A stretch of 64,000 bases of DNA. It comes from Primula veris. Lineage: Eukaryota; Streptophyta; Magnoliopsida; Ericales; Primulaceae. Under the pieces are notes generated by a model. That model was not told where the DNA came from. It worked only from the letters and a program-made list of their open reading frames with translations, and searched no databases. The DNA is taken from positions 21,088,711-21,152,710 of the forward strand of contig OY821741.1 of NCBI GenBank assembly GCA_963682055.1, read 5' to 3'. Shown one piece after another: positions 45,165 through 57,266 of the stretch. Position 1 is the first letter of the stretch; each line of letters starts with the position of its first letter. Position numbers and translations under genes: made by a program.

Positions 45165-45620
45165 CATTCGGCCCTCCAAAACCCATTGCTTATTTTTCCA
45201 CAAATCACACTCCACCATTGAGAAACTTGGAAAAAATTATATCGGAAACTGCAGTAAAATGGGGAAGAAGAATCTTGTAAGTGGAAAAAATTTGCATCCG
45301 AACCCTCGACTATAAATTGCACCGACCAGAAAAGGAATGTTAAAATATCGAAGGAAAAGAACAAATTTAGCTTTACCAAGAGTAAGTCACAAGACACAAA
45401 ATGTCCCCATGATTTTAAGGAGATAAAGTGTAAATTCGTCACACAAAACTCTTTTAGGGAATTAGTAAGGGGAATTGGACTTATTGGTTCTGGTGGAAAC
45501 CTTTCATTTATACCCAATTCATTTCTGTATTTAGATCACAGTACATTGCGGTTGGGCAATATAACTGAATATACTCATGGAAATGGATCCAGAACTTTGG
45601 ATAATACTCTATTGAATTTT
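45165..45620. repeat. Inverted-repeat right arm
   Basis: Uninterrupted arm, matching in reverse 44843-45030 and 37200-37429. The loop between the arms is about 135 bp. It overlaps the first half of the orphan frame. Confidence 0.85.
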
Positions 45621-45860
45621 AACGATTTTTCAAGGAGTTCGGGTGATGACTGTTGTGAGGGTACTTCAAAAGCTATCAATTTTGAGATAACAAGGCATAG
45701 AAGCCTTATAGAAAGGGAGGGAGGGAGTGTTATTCCAGAAATGGCATTGAGGCGGTTGGGTTCTAGAGAAGGTACAATTTTGAGGGAGCTACAAATAAAC
45801 TTGCTTGATATGATAGATGCACTTCCTGCGGAAACTGTGAGGCTATTGATGTCCGAGTAG
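45258..45860 (+). pseudogene. Orphan 200-codon open frame, exon-like
   Basis: An unbroken frame from just after a TAA at 45255 to a TAG at 45858, 200 codons, with no ATG before the middle; TTG at 45546 is the first near-start. It reads through VTQNSFRELVRGIGLIGSGG, LRLGNITEYTHGNGSRTLDN, REGGSVIPEMALRRLGSREG and LLDMIDALPAETVRLLMSE. Beyond the TAG the same frame continues ENFIAWHGFVKAAESIYE and meets GAG|GTTAGT at about 45914, a plausible splice donor. The composition is that of a real protein, Lys-rich at first and then mixed. I do not recognise the family. It may be a captured or truncated host exon. Confidence 0.5.
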
Positions 45861-45914
45861 GAGAACTTTATTGCTTGGCATGGGTTCGTAAAAGCTGCAG
45901 AATCAATTTATGAG

Positions 45915-47800
45915 GTTAGTCTAAGGTGTTGTTTAGTTGCAGCTTTTATGTCACCGTTTTTGTTCGTGTAAAAGCTTTCGTTCATTTTGTTGATTAACTT
46001 AGAAGCTGAGGGTAAAATTTATTCTTTTTTGCCTGAAAAAGCTAGGGTGTAAGGTTGATGAACCCAACTTTTTTCTCGAGCTAGAAAATTCAGCTGGTTT
46101 GATTAAAAGCTGCAACCAGACTTAGCCGTAATTAAATTTTCTTTTATCTCATTTAAAAATTTTAAAATGTGACAAACTGCTACTTGACTTAGCATTTAAG
46201 AAACTTAAATCAGACTCCTTGTTCTATTTTATCTCGTTTTCTCACTTAAAAGGTCAAATTCGAGTTCTAATTAGAAGAGAGTGTAAAGATTTTTACAATT
46301 ATTAGCCTTATGATAACAAATGATGTAGTTTACAAGCTTACAGTGTGTCTCAGTGGATGAGAGGGAATTTACGGAAAGTTAGAGCACCAACCAAGTCTAT
46401 GTATATTTATAGTGTATATAATACATGCATGTTTATACTGACATGTGTCGTCTTGAGTGGCAAAAAATGAATGTCAAAATCCTTTGTTGTCTCATGTTTA
46501 AACTAGTGTATATATATGTATGTATACGTATTAGTTTACGACGTGCAAGGTGGCGGATAAAAATAGTTTTTTTTCCTTTTTAGATGGTTCAAGCTAATAG
46601 TAGTTGTGATTATAACGGGAAAATGTTTTCTATTAATGGCCTGCTAACAATTGTTTTTGAAGTGTTAAGTTAGCTCCTTGAATATAGCTCACAGTTTCTA
46701 CATTGTTTGGAATTTGAGGAAGAGAAAAGGAAAAAGCGACTTAAAAGAAACTTACAGGAGATAAAGGGTTGAGAAATTGAGAACATAAAATGAGTTATGT
46801 ATTATTTTTTTTATTGTATATGTGCGGATGTCATAAACAATACTGTATCTTTCCTTTTTATGTTTAGAGTAGTGGATATACACATACATGTATACTTTAT
46901 CGCTAGCTATACCGCATCTTCATTTATTGTATTTCACTGCTATATTTCTTGCGATATTGATTGGATTTCTTTCAAGGAACCGCCTAAAAGAACAACTCAT
47001 AAAAAATATGAAACGCTTGTGTGGAAAAAATCCATTTTGAATAATATCAACTCATTAAAAACTCTATCAAAAGATACAAATAAGAGAAAACAAAAACATG
47101 GGGGTTTTTTACCCAAAAAAACAAGAAAATTTTGAAATATTTTCCCCCATAACATGCAATCAACGGTGAGATACCTCACCCCTAACGAGCTCGGACAGTG
47201 TCCTCACTGACTAGAGAGATCATAAAATGTCAGCGTTGATATAATGCAAAAAACTAAAGACACTACATGCAGACTCAAACACATGACTACACATTATATA
47301 TAAAAGATAAATAAAAAAAAATTAGCTGGATATTTTAAAATCAAACGATCAGGAACGCAAAATTTTACTTATCTCGATCAAGCGGATGGCAAAACAAACC
47401 TTTTCTACCCTTTCTTCTTTAGCATATTGAAAACTTGATTACTGCATATGCGGTTTGCGGTCTCAATTTCGATTTCCTCGAGAGGTCTCTTGGGCCTGTT
47501 TAGACGGTCAAACGACACTCTCTTTCTAGTACACCCAATCTTATAAAAGTAACCGAGTTTTCCATTCAATGACTTTTATACCTTCCTTGATTATTAGCTC
47601 TCCTTCGACCAGATTTGCCTCTATTCCTATAAGAGGGATTCATAGGGGTCGTCGGTTTAAAAAAAACTGCACTTGCTTAGCTTCACACAAGATAACTCTT
47701 TCAGATTTAAACTTTCAATACTCAACAAGCTCTCATGGCAAGGAAGAACAAAGAATACCCTATCGGACTCAGGGTCCTTTCCATAGTCACTCTTGTCAAA
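45915..47800. other. Spacer, little recognised
   Basis: AT-rich sequence. Short open stretches occur (46797-47135 on plus) without motifs. 47400-47800 on the minus strand may be a continuation of the decayed coding material to its right. No boundaries seen. Confidence 0.4.
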
Positions 47801-49635
47801 CTATATCTCGATGATACATGACCTAGACTCCTTCATATCAACGAGCTCCTCCATAGCTCTAACTATGGGTTTATCCTCAAGCTCCACTTTAACGTCCTCA
47901 TTTGCATAAGATCCTACCAAATGATTTTCATTCGCCTCAAACAAACCTATTAACTCCTTGACAACTCTAACTAAGTGTTCTTCCTTGAACTCCTCTTTAA
48001 GCATTAACTTTTTCTCATACTCATTTTCAAAATCCCCTAACTTGGTTTGTTCCTCTCTTGGATTTACCGACCTTTTAGCTTGAGCGACGATTGGTGATTT
48101 TCAATTAACTCCCTTATTTGGACAGTTAATTGCGGTATATGAGTTGGCTTAGAGAGGTAAGGGTGTGGTCTTTTATGATCAAAGGAAGGATAAATACGGG
48201 TAGTCAGAATTTATGTAAGATAAAGGATAAAGATGAGATTGGGGTACAATGTTTTGCTCCTCTTTCACTGTTCGACTTTCTTCCATCATTTTCGTATTAG
48301 CTCTACCTACATTATCGTTATTCTTTCCATCTTCCTTTTCTATTTCATTGCACACTCTTACAATAGACTTATTATTATGCTACTCACTTAATCTCATCTT
48401 TTTAGCCTCTTCAACTCTGTTCATCCTATCCTTCCATACGTCTAGTATCGTCTCTTGATCTTCTTCTGATAACATCATCCAGAACCTCCGGAGTCTCGTC
48501 GCATCGCTTTTTTCCATCAATAACGCATCAGCAAGCTTGGTATCTCTATACTCCCATTTTTCTCCAGTATGTTCAAAAATTGGGGTTTTTAAAAACAAAC
48601 ACTCATTTGCAAATGGGTCTATATGATCGGTTCTATTGGTTTGAGAACAAACTAGGTCAGGTTTTCCATAAGAACAATCCATATGAGAACACAAATTATC
48701 AATAGATGAGAAAAAGTAAACTCGGATCGAATGTGGAATATCCGAGTCGAGCCTACCAAATGATCTTCATTCGCCTCAAAAAAATCTATGATCTCCTTAA
48801 CAGCTCTAACTAAGTGTTATTCCTTGAACTCCTCTTTAAGTACTAGATTTTTCTCATACTCATTTTTTAAATACCCTAACTTGGTTTGTTCCTCTCTTGG
48901 CTTTACCGTCCTTTTATCTTGAGCGACAATTGGTAGTTTTTGATTAACTCCCCTTCTTTGAGCTCAATCTCTTTTGATCAGAGATGCGGTTGTATAGGTA
49001 GAACTGTTAATTGCGGCATAGGAGTTGGCTTAGATAGATAAGGGTGCCGTCTTTTATGATCAAAGGAAGGGTAACTACAGGTATGTCGGAATTTATGTAA
49101 AGATAAAGGATAAGGGTGAGATCGGGGTACAATGTCTTGCTCCTCTTTCACTGTTCGACTTTCTTCCATCATTTTCGTATTAGCTCTACCAACATTATCG
49201 GTAGTCTTTTCATCTTCCTTTTCTATTTCATTGCACACTCACAATAGACTCATTATTATGCTTCTCACCTAATCTCATTTTTTAAGCCTCTTCAACTATG
49301 TTCATCTTATCCTTCCATGCATCTAGTATTGTCTTTTGATTTTCTTCTGGAAACATCATTCAGAACCTCCGGAGTCTCGTCGCATCGCTCTTTTCCATCA
49401 ATAACGCCTTGGATTGATCTTGGTATCTCTATACTCCAATTTTTCTTCAGTAAGCTCAAAACTTGGGGTTTTTAAAAACAAACACTCATTTGTAAAGGGG
49501 TCGATAGGATCGGTTCTATTGGTTTGAGAACAAACTAGGTCAGGTTTTCTATAAGAACAATCCATGTGAGAACACAAATGATCAATAGATGAGAAAAAGT
49601 AAACTTGGATCGAATGTGGAATATCCGAGTTGAGC
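47801..49635 (-). repeat. Tandem duplication (0.84 kb unit) with coding remnants
   Basis: Unit 1 runs from 47913 and unit 2 from 48752 (CCTACCAAATGAT...), 839 bp apart; unit 2 is longer by about 45 bp near 48950-49010. On the minus strand, unit 1 keeps a 104-codon frame (48694-48380: ADALLMEKSDATRLRRFWMM, LSEEDQETILDVWKDRMNRV), while the same stretch in unit 2 is broken. A second frame (48004-47801) is Glu-rich. I do not recognise the protein; repeat context suggests transposon origin. Confidence 0.7.
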
Positions 49636-50610
49636 CTATCATGCGGCCGAGTGACATAACATAGAGGTCAAGGGGTAATTAACTCTTATTAGTTTGAATT
49701 TCAGAATGGAAGTCTTTCCAAATAGTTCAGTTTATGTATATTTGGTATTTTAACAATTTTTAAAAGACTAATTAAAAATTAATCAAATAAAAGTTTTTTT
49801 TTCTTTTCATATTGATGATTTATATTAATAAAACTGAGTAAGGAAAACCTGATTCTTGAAAATAGGAAAAAGATTTTGTTTTTGTTTTTTTAATATTAAA
49901 TAAATAAATAATTAATACATAATAAATAAAAAATCGGTGTTTTTTTATAAAAAAGAAAAGAAAAACATAACCTAATTCTGAAGATTAGCAAAATAATTTT
50001 TTTCTTTTTTTCTTTATTTTAGTATTAAATAGTTAGATAATAATACTAAATAATAAACAAGTAATAATAATAAAAAAAAACTTTTGAAAAAATAACTGAG
50101 ATTAAATTTGACTTTCTAATTTTTTTTTGATTGTCGATTCTTTTTAATCTGATTTTTTATTTAATAATTAAATAATAATATTAAATACTAAAAAATTAAT
50201 ATTAAAATAAATTTTTTTCTTCTGAAAAACTAATTGAGGTTCAGTTTTACTTTCAAAAGATTTTCTGAATTTTTTCTATTTTTCTTAATTAATAAATAAT
50301 ATTAAATAATTATTAATAAACAAGGAAACCATAAATAATTAATGATTTTTTTTCTGTATAACTACCTGATTCTGTAAACTAGAGAAAATAATTTATTTTT
50401 TTAATTAATAAAATAATACTTAATTAACAAATAAATAATAATCAATTAATTTTTATTTTTTTTGATTTTTTTCTTTCCTTTTAAAATTCTGATTCTCTAA
50501 ATAAGAATAAAATATTTTATTTCCAAAATATGTGGTAGATTGCAAATATTCTACAAAATAAGGAAATATTTTGTAAGAATAAATATTTCCAAATATCTCC
50601 AAATAATACA
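49636..50610. other. Highly AT-rich spacer
   Basis: Degenerate alternation of T-rich runs and AATAATATTAAAT-type segments, with loosely repeated blocks containing CTGATTCT or CTAATTCTG every 100-150 bp. No gene. Confidence 0.5.
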
Positions 50611-50615
50611 TATTC

Positions 50616-52301
50616 TGTAATACCCGTGTACTTTATAAATATGTATTATATTGTTGGTTATATAAATATATATTTTTTAAATAAGTGATATTATAAAAAA
50701 AAAAGATAAATGTATATGTATCTTCAGTAGTAAGAATAGAAGTCGAGTCCACTTAGTTTTAATCTTTTCACCCCTTTAGTCTTCTTTTAAGAGATATACA
50801 TACACCGCACCGCTTATACACACAAACATATTCGCACAAATACTTATATAGAGAGATAGAGAGCAGAAGTTAGAGAGAGAACAAAACACGACCAACTCGA
50901 TTAAAACTCATTTTTCTCACTGCTCCTTGATCCATTTTTTAAGCCAGTTTCACCGATGAGTATCTATCAAAGAGGGGATCATCCCGATGTATCTATCGAG
51001 TCCCTGTTTCTCACGTTTTGATCCTTTTTCAACCCTCTAAAAGCTGAAATACTTATATATTAATTGGTCTTTTTGGGTCTTTATGGGTTGATCGCAAGCA
51101 GAGTTTTAAGCTGGATTTTTGGGCAAAGTGGTGTAATTTCATCCATGAGATTCGTGTCCACCGCAGACCTACTATAGCCTTTTTTTTTAGTGTCAATTGA
51201 GGTACCATTTAGTACTAAAAAGGTGTGTTACTTAACCGTTATATACATGCTAATTGTTACCATGCTAATTGTTATTTGATAACTGAAATTTCGACGTACA
51301 GTAGTATTACAGTGATTTCTGCTGTTTATTAACAGTGATGTAGGTGGATAATATGATTATTTTATTATGTTTCTCGAGCTAAAGTTTCGAATAAATTATA
51401 GCATTACAGCAACTTATACTAGCAGTATTTCATATTCTTATTGTTATGTGGTTTTTAATAAATTATTATGGCCTGGAAGTGTTTTTAAAGTTTTAAAAAC
51501 TTTACTATTTACTATTTACAATTAAAATGGACTAATATGAGGAGTTGGAAGTGTGAGTCAGAGGTTTGTGGGGCTGTAGTGGTGGGTTGTTGGCAGTGAG
51601 TTGTTGTCAATGAGTTGTTGTCGTTCTTTTACTTTCTTTTAGGGATCACATGCCCACGTTGTATCCGTGTGGGGGCCTGATGTCCACCGGATATACGAGA
51701 ACCCGTATGGCCATATGTGGAGGTGTTAGCAAGTGTATAGATTTCATGAGTAGTCGATTCTATACGTGGATCTGAGTAGTGATCCAGGATTTGAGAAATG
51801 ATCCGGCACTGTGATTCCAATTTTATACACATTTCAGTCTGTTTTGTGGAGGCACGCCACTTGGCATTAGTAGTTGATGTCGTGGAGTAGTTGGTGGTTG
51901 GAGAAGTAACAAGGTGAAACATTATATTAAAGAACAAATATTATACTTCGTAGTTTTTATAGTATTTTAGCGTAGACATTTATGTAATGAGTTTAGTTGA
52001 CTTACCTTTTCCTTTGTTGTATCCCCATTTCTGTTTTATTGTATGTTTTATAGGCAACGTCCTGATGATGGGCTTTTAGGCCAGTTGAGTGGTCGAACAG
52101 GTCTCGAGGCGGGAACGGTTTGGCATGTACGAGGTAGTAGAGTACTCAAGGCCTAAGTGTGTGCAGTGTTGTGTTTTATATATCAGTTTCTGTGTAATAT
52201 ATGTTAAAACGGTATGATTAAAATGATGTGTTTTCTGTGATTATTTTCCTTTCTTTTTCTTAAATCGCATCTCCGGGTTTTTCTGAATTCGGGGCGTGAC
52301 A
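50616..52301 (+). mobile_element. Chromovirus solo LTR (1686 bp) with TSD
   Basis: Ends TGTAATACCCGTG and TTCGGGGCGTGACA. The 5-bp target duplication TATTC lies at 50611-50615 and 52302-52306. No internal sequence, so two LTRs recombined. A GA-rich segment near 50850-50885 is probably in the transcribed leader. The open stretch at 51629-51937 is chance. Confidence 0.85.
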
Positions 52302-52437
52302 TATTCAAAAGGAAACTATATATACCAAAATATTATATCCAATATAATATATATATATATAATTCGGATTTAATGATATACCCTATACCGAAAATAGATT
52401 TGTAACAAAAATAGGGTTTTTAAGAATATTACGAATT

Positions 52438-52666
52438 TGTTGTAAACATTATTAGCTATATGTACTAGGGAGAGAGAAGTAGAGAGAGGGAACAATATAA
52501 TATTATTGATCAATGAATGAATGTGTATGATACAAGACCACTAACCCTCTTTATATAGTAGAGAGGTAGGGTTACAAGCCAACTTAGGCCCAAGTAAAAG
52601 CCCATAAGTACAAGCCCAAGATTCCAACTAGAACCTTCTAGAGTTTTCTTAGAATCTTCTACAACA
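52438..52666 (-). repeat. 3' LTR of copia (229 bp)
   Basis: TGTTGTAAACATTATTAGC to TTCTACAACA. The polypurine tract CTCCCCCTT (52667-52675, minus-strand purines) follows. Confidence 0.88.
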
Positions 52667-52675
52667 CTCCCCCTT

Positions 52676-53290
52676 GAACGTCTTGAGTTCTTCGTCTTTA
52701 TGCAGTCGATCTGAGTCGAGTTCATTCGCAGTGCTAAACACATAAAAACCTTAGGACCGAAAAACTCAGTGAGGGACAAAACCGGTACTTAGGAGAAACT
52801 GTGTAGCCGAATGATATAAGCTGAAATACTATGTAAGTAACTAAACAAAAATAGTGTGCCTCATCAAAACCTTGCCAGAGCAAACCCAATAAGAAAATCT
52901 CTGATCAAAGGCAAAACAGTGCAACAGTGGTAGTAGTGGGGACCAACCCCAAAACAGGTGCCTCATCAAAACCATCCCAGAGTAAACCGAGTCGGAAAAA
53001 CCTCTGGTTGTAGGACAAAATAGTACATAGTGGTCAAACGTATATTACAGGATACTCCCCCTGATTTCGGCAATACTTAGTGAGGTATAACAGGAAACAT
53101 GTTTCGTTAAAAACCCTTGCCAAGAAAAACCAATGGGAAAAAAACTTTGGACTAAGGATAAAAAGAGTACACAAGCCTACAACAGGATACTCCCCCTTAC
53201 TTACATACAACAGCGTGCAAGGATTTCGACTCAAACATAAAATGTCATACTAAGGTAGCTCAGAAGCCTATGTAGGTCAATTGCCCGTAC
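52676..53290 (-). other. copia 3' untranslated region with repeats
   Basis: Imperfect repeats of GTGCCTCATCAAAACCTTGC and ...GGAAAAA...CAAAAGAGTACA types, with further CTCCCCCT tracts near 53055 and 53190. The same region recurs at 61902-62660. Confidence 0.7.
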
Positions 53291-53296
53291 GTGCTT

Positions 53297-54500
53297 CTAA
53301 AAAGAATGTTTTGGCAGTGACTTGGTAAAAAACATTTGTTGTTCATGTGTAAAAAACAAGTTGGGCGAGATATGCTTAGTGGTATCACCTTTGATGTAAC
53401 CATGTTTTGCTTGATCAATCACAGTGGTGTTGTCCTCATAAATGACAACTGGCTCATCAGGATTGTAAGATAGATCACAGGTGCTCCGAATATGGCCAAT
53501 AACTGCTCGAAGCCAGACACACTCACTAGTCGCCTCATAGAGCGCGAGTAGCTCAGAGTGGTTCATCAAAGTTGCCACTAGAGTCTATTTATGAGACCTT
53601 CATGATATCACCATGTTCCCAATGATAAAGACATAACCAGATTGAGAACTTCCCTTGTGCGGGTCTAATAAAAAAGCACTACCGGCATAGCCCATGTCTG
53701 TAGTACACTTAAGGTAACAAAAAATGTCTTTTATGCCAGTCCGGTGGCAGAGTGTTGGCACGGTGTTGTTTCGAGCTAGACAATTCACAGCGAACGAGAT
53801 GTCTGATCTAGTATATTTTCGCCAAGTACAATAGTACGTCTATTGCACCCAGATATGAACACTCAGGCTCGATACCTCTTCATCGTCCTTCTTTGGATAG
53901 AAGGGGTCCTTATTAATGTCTAGAGAGCAGATGACCATGGTAGTAGAGGATGTCATAACATCACTATGACTAAAGCACATCAACACCTTTTGGGTGTAGG
54001 TTTGTTGATAGACTACAATTCCATCTTTACGGTGCTCGATCTATAGGCTGAGGAAATACCATGTCATTGCAAGATCTTTCATCTCGAATTCTGCTCCAGG
54101 ATTTCAGCAGTTTTGAACAACTCTTTCGAGGTTCCTACGAGATTCATATCATCTAGATAGATTGTGATAATCGTGTATCCTGAAGTGGATTTCTTTATAA
54201 ACATGAATGAGAATAGTTCATTATTAACATATCCCAAACCTATCAAGTATTCACTTAGACGGTTATACCACATCCATCTGGATTGTTTCAATCCATATAG
54301 TGAACGTCACAGTCTAATCGAGAACGTGTTCTGTGGACGAGAACTACTTGATTCAGGCAACTTAAGTTCTTCCGGGAGTCTAATGTAAATCTCTATGACC
54401 AGATCCCCGTTAAGATATGCTATGACCACATCCATGAGCGACATATTCAGTTTTCCGGAAACTACTCAACTAATTAAGTAGCGGAATGTAATAACGTCCA
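53297..54500 (-). pseudogene. copia RT and RNase H, broken
   Basis: RT: SRWMWYNRLSEYLIGLGY near 54285, then IITIYLDDMNLVG near 54150, where YLDD replaces the usual YVDD. RNase H: MGYAGSAFLLDPHKGSSQSG near 53700, NHSELLALYEATSECVWLRA near 53560, VIYEDNTTVIDQ near 53450 and TKHISPNLFF, with the end FTKSLP. Frames are interrupted at least four times, and the RT N-terminal part (54500-54300) is heavily decayed. Confidence 0.85.
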
Positions 54501-54600
54501 TTATGGCAGAATACGTCTCATCGTAATAGGTTGTTGAGAGAAAATTTGTGCCACGAGGCGAGCTTTGTATCTAAGACCTCATTATTCTCATCATGCTTCC

Positions 54601-55970
54601 TTATAAAAACCCATTTATGACCAACTGGTCTAACACCTTTCGTTTCGTTAGGGAATCCAATTCAGCCCGGATTGCTTGTTTACATTGAGGCAAGTCCATT
54701 CTTCGTTGACCCTCAGCAATGGTACGAGGTTCCATATCATCATTGCTCATAATATCAGTGGTCAGTGCGTATATGAACATATAATCGATGACAGTCTCGT
54801 TTTGCTTCAAAATATTGTCTAAACTAGTATAATCAACAAATATTTTGAGGTTATTGGGATGATTAGGAATTGATGTTTCATCTGGAACACACTCCTCTAA
54901 TACATCACTATGATCCTTAATGATCTCGTGTGGCCAAACGGATGCGACATAATTTCTCCTCTTTCGAGACAAAACATTGTTGGAACCGGCCGGCCTTAAT
55001 GATCTTGGTTGGCACGTGGATAGTGGTTGGGTGGCCATGGGCCTCAGAAGGACCAACGCAGTAGCATGAAAAATAGCATAACCCCATGCACAAATGGGAA
55101 GATTGGTTCGCATAACCAAAGTTCTCGCAATCATTTGCAACTGCTTAATGAAAGCTTCTGCAAGGCCGTTTTAGGTATGAACATACGTATATGGGTGTTC
55201 AAGCTTAATTCCTAAAGTCATGCAATAGTCATCGAAAGTTTTCGATGTGAAATCCATGACATTATCAAGTCTAATAGACTTTATCGGATAATCCAGATGA
55301 TGAGCCCTCAATTTAATGATCTCGGCTAGGAGTTTTAGAAATGCTGCGTTTCTTGTGGACAACAAAGATATGTGTGACCATCTTGTCGACGCATCAACCA
55401 AAACCCTGAAATATTTAAATGATCCACATGTTGATTGGACAGGTCAACAAATATCTCCTTGAATTCTTTCAAGGAACTGGGAAACCAATTTCGTAGGTTT
55501 CGCACAAATTGGTTTGAGATTTGTCTTTCCAATCGAGAATGCTTTGCATATACTTTTCAGATTAATCGCGAAATTCTTTCCTCCAAGAGGATGCCCATGA
55601 GACGCGTTAATCTTTCGAAACATCATATTTTGACCTATGTGTCCCAGCCAGTCATGCCATGGCATAAAAGTGCTCTCATCAATTGGCGCCCGCCGAATGA
55701 TTAGATTTCTTTCAAAGTTTTGGATTGTGTTAACATACAAGCCACTTGAAAGACATCTCAACTTCTCCAGAATACGCTTTTGGTCATATTGCGTGGAGGT
55801 AATGTAAAGGTATTCAAGAGCATTTTCACGAGCGGTTTGAAGATGACCTTGTTTTCTCGAATATCCTTAAAGCTCAAAAAAATATGACTAGACTTCGGGC
55901 CCATTTGACAATGTGAATTTGGCTTTACCAAAGCCTTCACAAGGGTCAACGGGCCCAAAATTGTTGTCAC
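54601..55970 (-). pseudogene. copia protease end and integrase, broken
   Basis: GAG-pre-integrase block: FMPWHDWLGHIGQNMMFRKI near 55665. Integrase continues PTKLVSQFLERIQGDIC, VDASTRWSHISLLSTRNAAF (55400) and DNVMDFTSKTFDDYC, then the C-terminal region from 55140 (MRTNLPICAWGYAIFHATAL). Leading into this, 55970-55758 has the post-protease stretch ILGPLTLVKALVK. The DSG protease site was not found intact. Confidence 0.8.
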
Positions 55971-56295
55971 TGATGTTAATTTAGGAATAAAGTTGATAAA
56001 AAAAATATTTATATTCTAAGCTAGTCTGTATAGTGTCACTATCAAACAAACAATCAACTGTCCCACAATACATGCCTAAAAGTAAAATAATTTAAACTCG
56101 GTCACTCGAATAAAGAAATTGCTCAACAAAATAACTTTAAATTATGCGAGAAGTATTCAAAACATTATCCAAAAAACAAACCATAATTCAAAAGAAATGA
56201 ACAATATCCAAAGTAAAATACTAATCCGAAATGGAATTGAAATAACATAATCCAGGAGCAACAACAGCTCAATTATTAAAAAAACAAAGAAATCT

Positions 56296-57266
56296 CTATT
56301 CTTCCATGTGAGCCTCACATTCAGGGGTCTCAAGAGTTTCTTTTCTGGTAGCTTCAATCATGTTGGCTTCGGCCCTTCTACCCTTGTGGTAGTTTTTGAC
56401 TTGTTGGGGAGTAGCACTGCAAGTCTTTTGCATATGACCATTTCCACCATATTTATAACACATAGTTGGCTCTTGAACATGTTCTCTTGCATTGGGAAGA
56501 CTGGGTCTGTTATGGTTGTTCCTATCACCACGAGACTGCCTAAGATCCACATGTCCTCAGTTCGGATGATGGTCCAAACCTCGCTTGTCCGGACGGGCAT
56601 TACGCCCCCCCTTGTTCCTTACGTGATGGGACGACCGGCCCTTGTCTTGTTTCCCATACCATGGATGAGGTCCATGAACAACATTAGCATTAGGAATTGG
56701 AATTGCCTTGAACTAGCAGGGCAAAAATTATTGTTCATCATTAAAATGAGACTATTCTTCTCATCCAATAACAGCAGGGTGATGAGCTCGAGAAATTTGA
56801 TGAATTCAGACTGAAGATATTGCTTTTGGATAAAGATGTCAAAAGTATGAAATTTTATGTATGTCTTCTCCAATAAGTCACTATCGGTGAGTGTCTCACC
56901 ATGGTATTGGAGAAGAGCATGAATCCTGCATAATTCAACGTTATATTTCTCAATGCTTTCGAAGTCCTGAAATCGCAGATTCAGCCAATCATGGCGGGCT
57001 TTAGGAAGCCAAATGGTCTTTTGGTGGTCAAAGCGATCTCTCAGGGAGTCCCACAACATCTTTGGTGAGGTGGTTGCTATGAACTCAGATTTCATGACGT
57101 CTGATAAGTGGCGGCAGAACAGAATCATCACCCTACCACTCATTTTGCGCGTTACTACAACTTTGCGTTCCACCTCATCATATATGATTTCCAACAAGCC
57201 TTGGGCATCTAGATGGTTTTGGATATATTGAGTGCAATCCAAGTAGTTTTTGCCGACAGCATACAA
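56296..57266 (-). pseudogene. copia gag, broken
   Basis: Starts near 57266 and reads YIQNHLDAQGLLEIIYDEVE, AKMLWDSLRDRFDHQKT-like text and WLNLRFQDFESIEKYNVELC: a UBN2-type gag, open for about 190 codons. A zinc knuckle follows at about 56460 (CYKYGGNGHMQKTC), with Tyr for the second Cys. Frame changes near 56620 and 56550. The copy A block keeps only the first bases of this gag. Confidence 0.85.

Noticed and set aside
51629..51937. 102-codon minus-strand open frame
   Set aside because: Inside a solo LTR and antisense to it; no motif.
56308..56814. 168-codon plus-strand open frame
   Set aside because: Antisense to copia gag; no recognisable motif.
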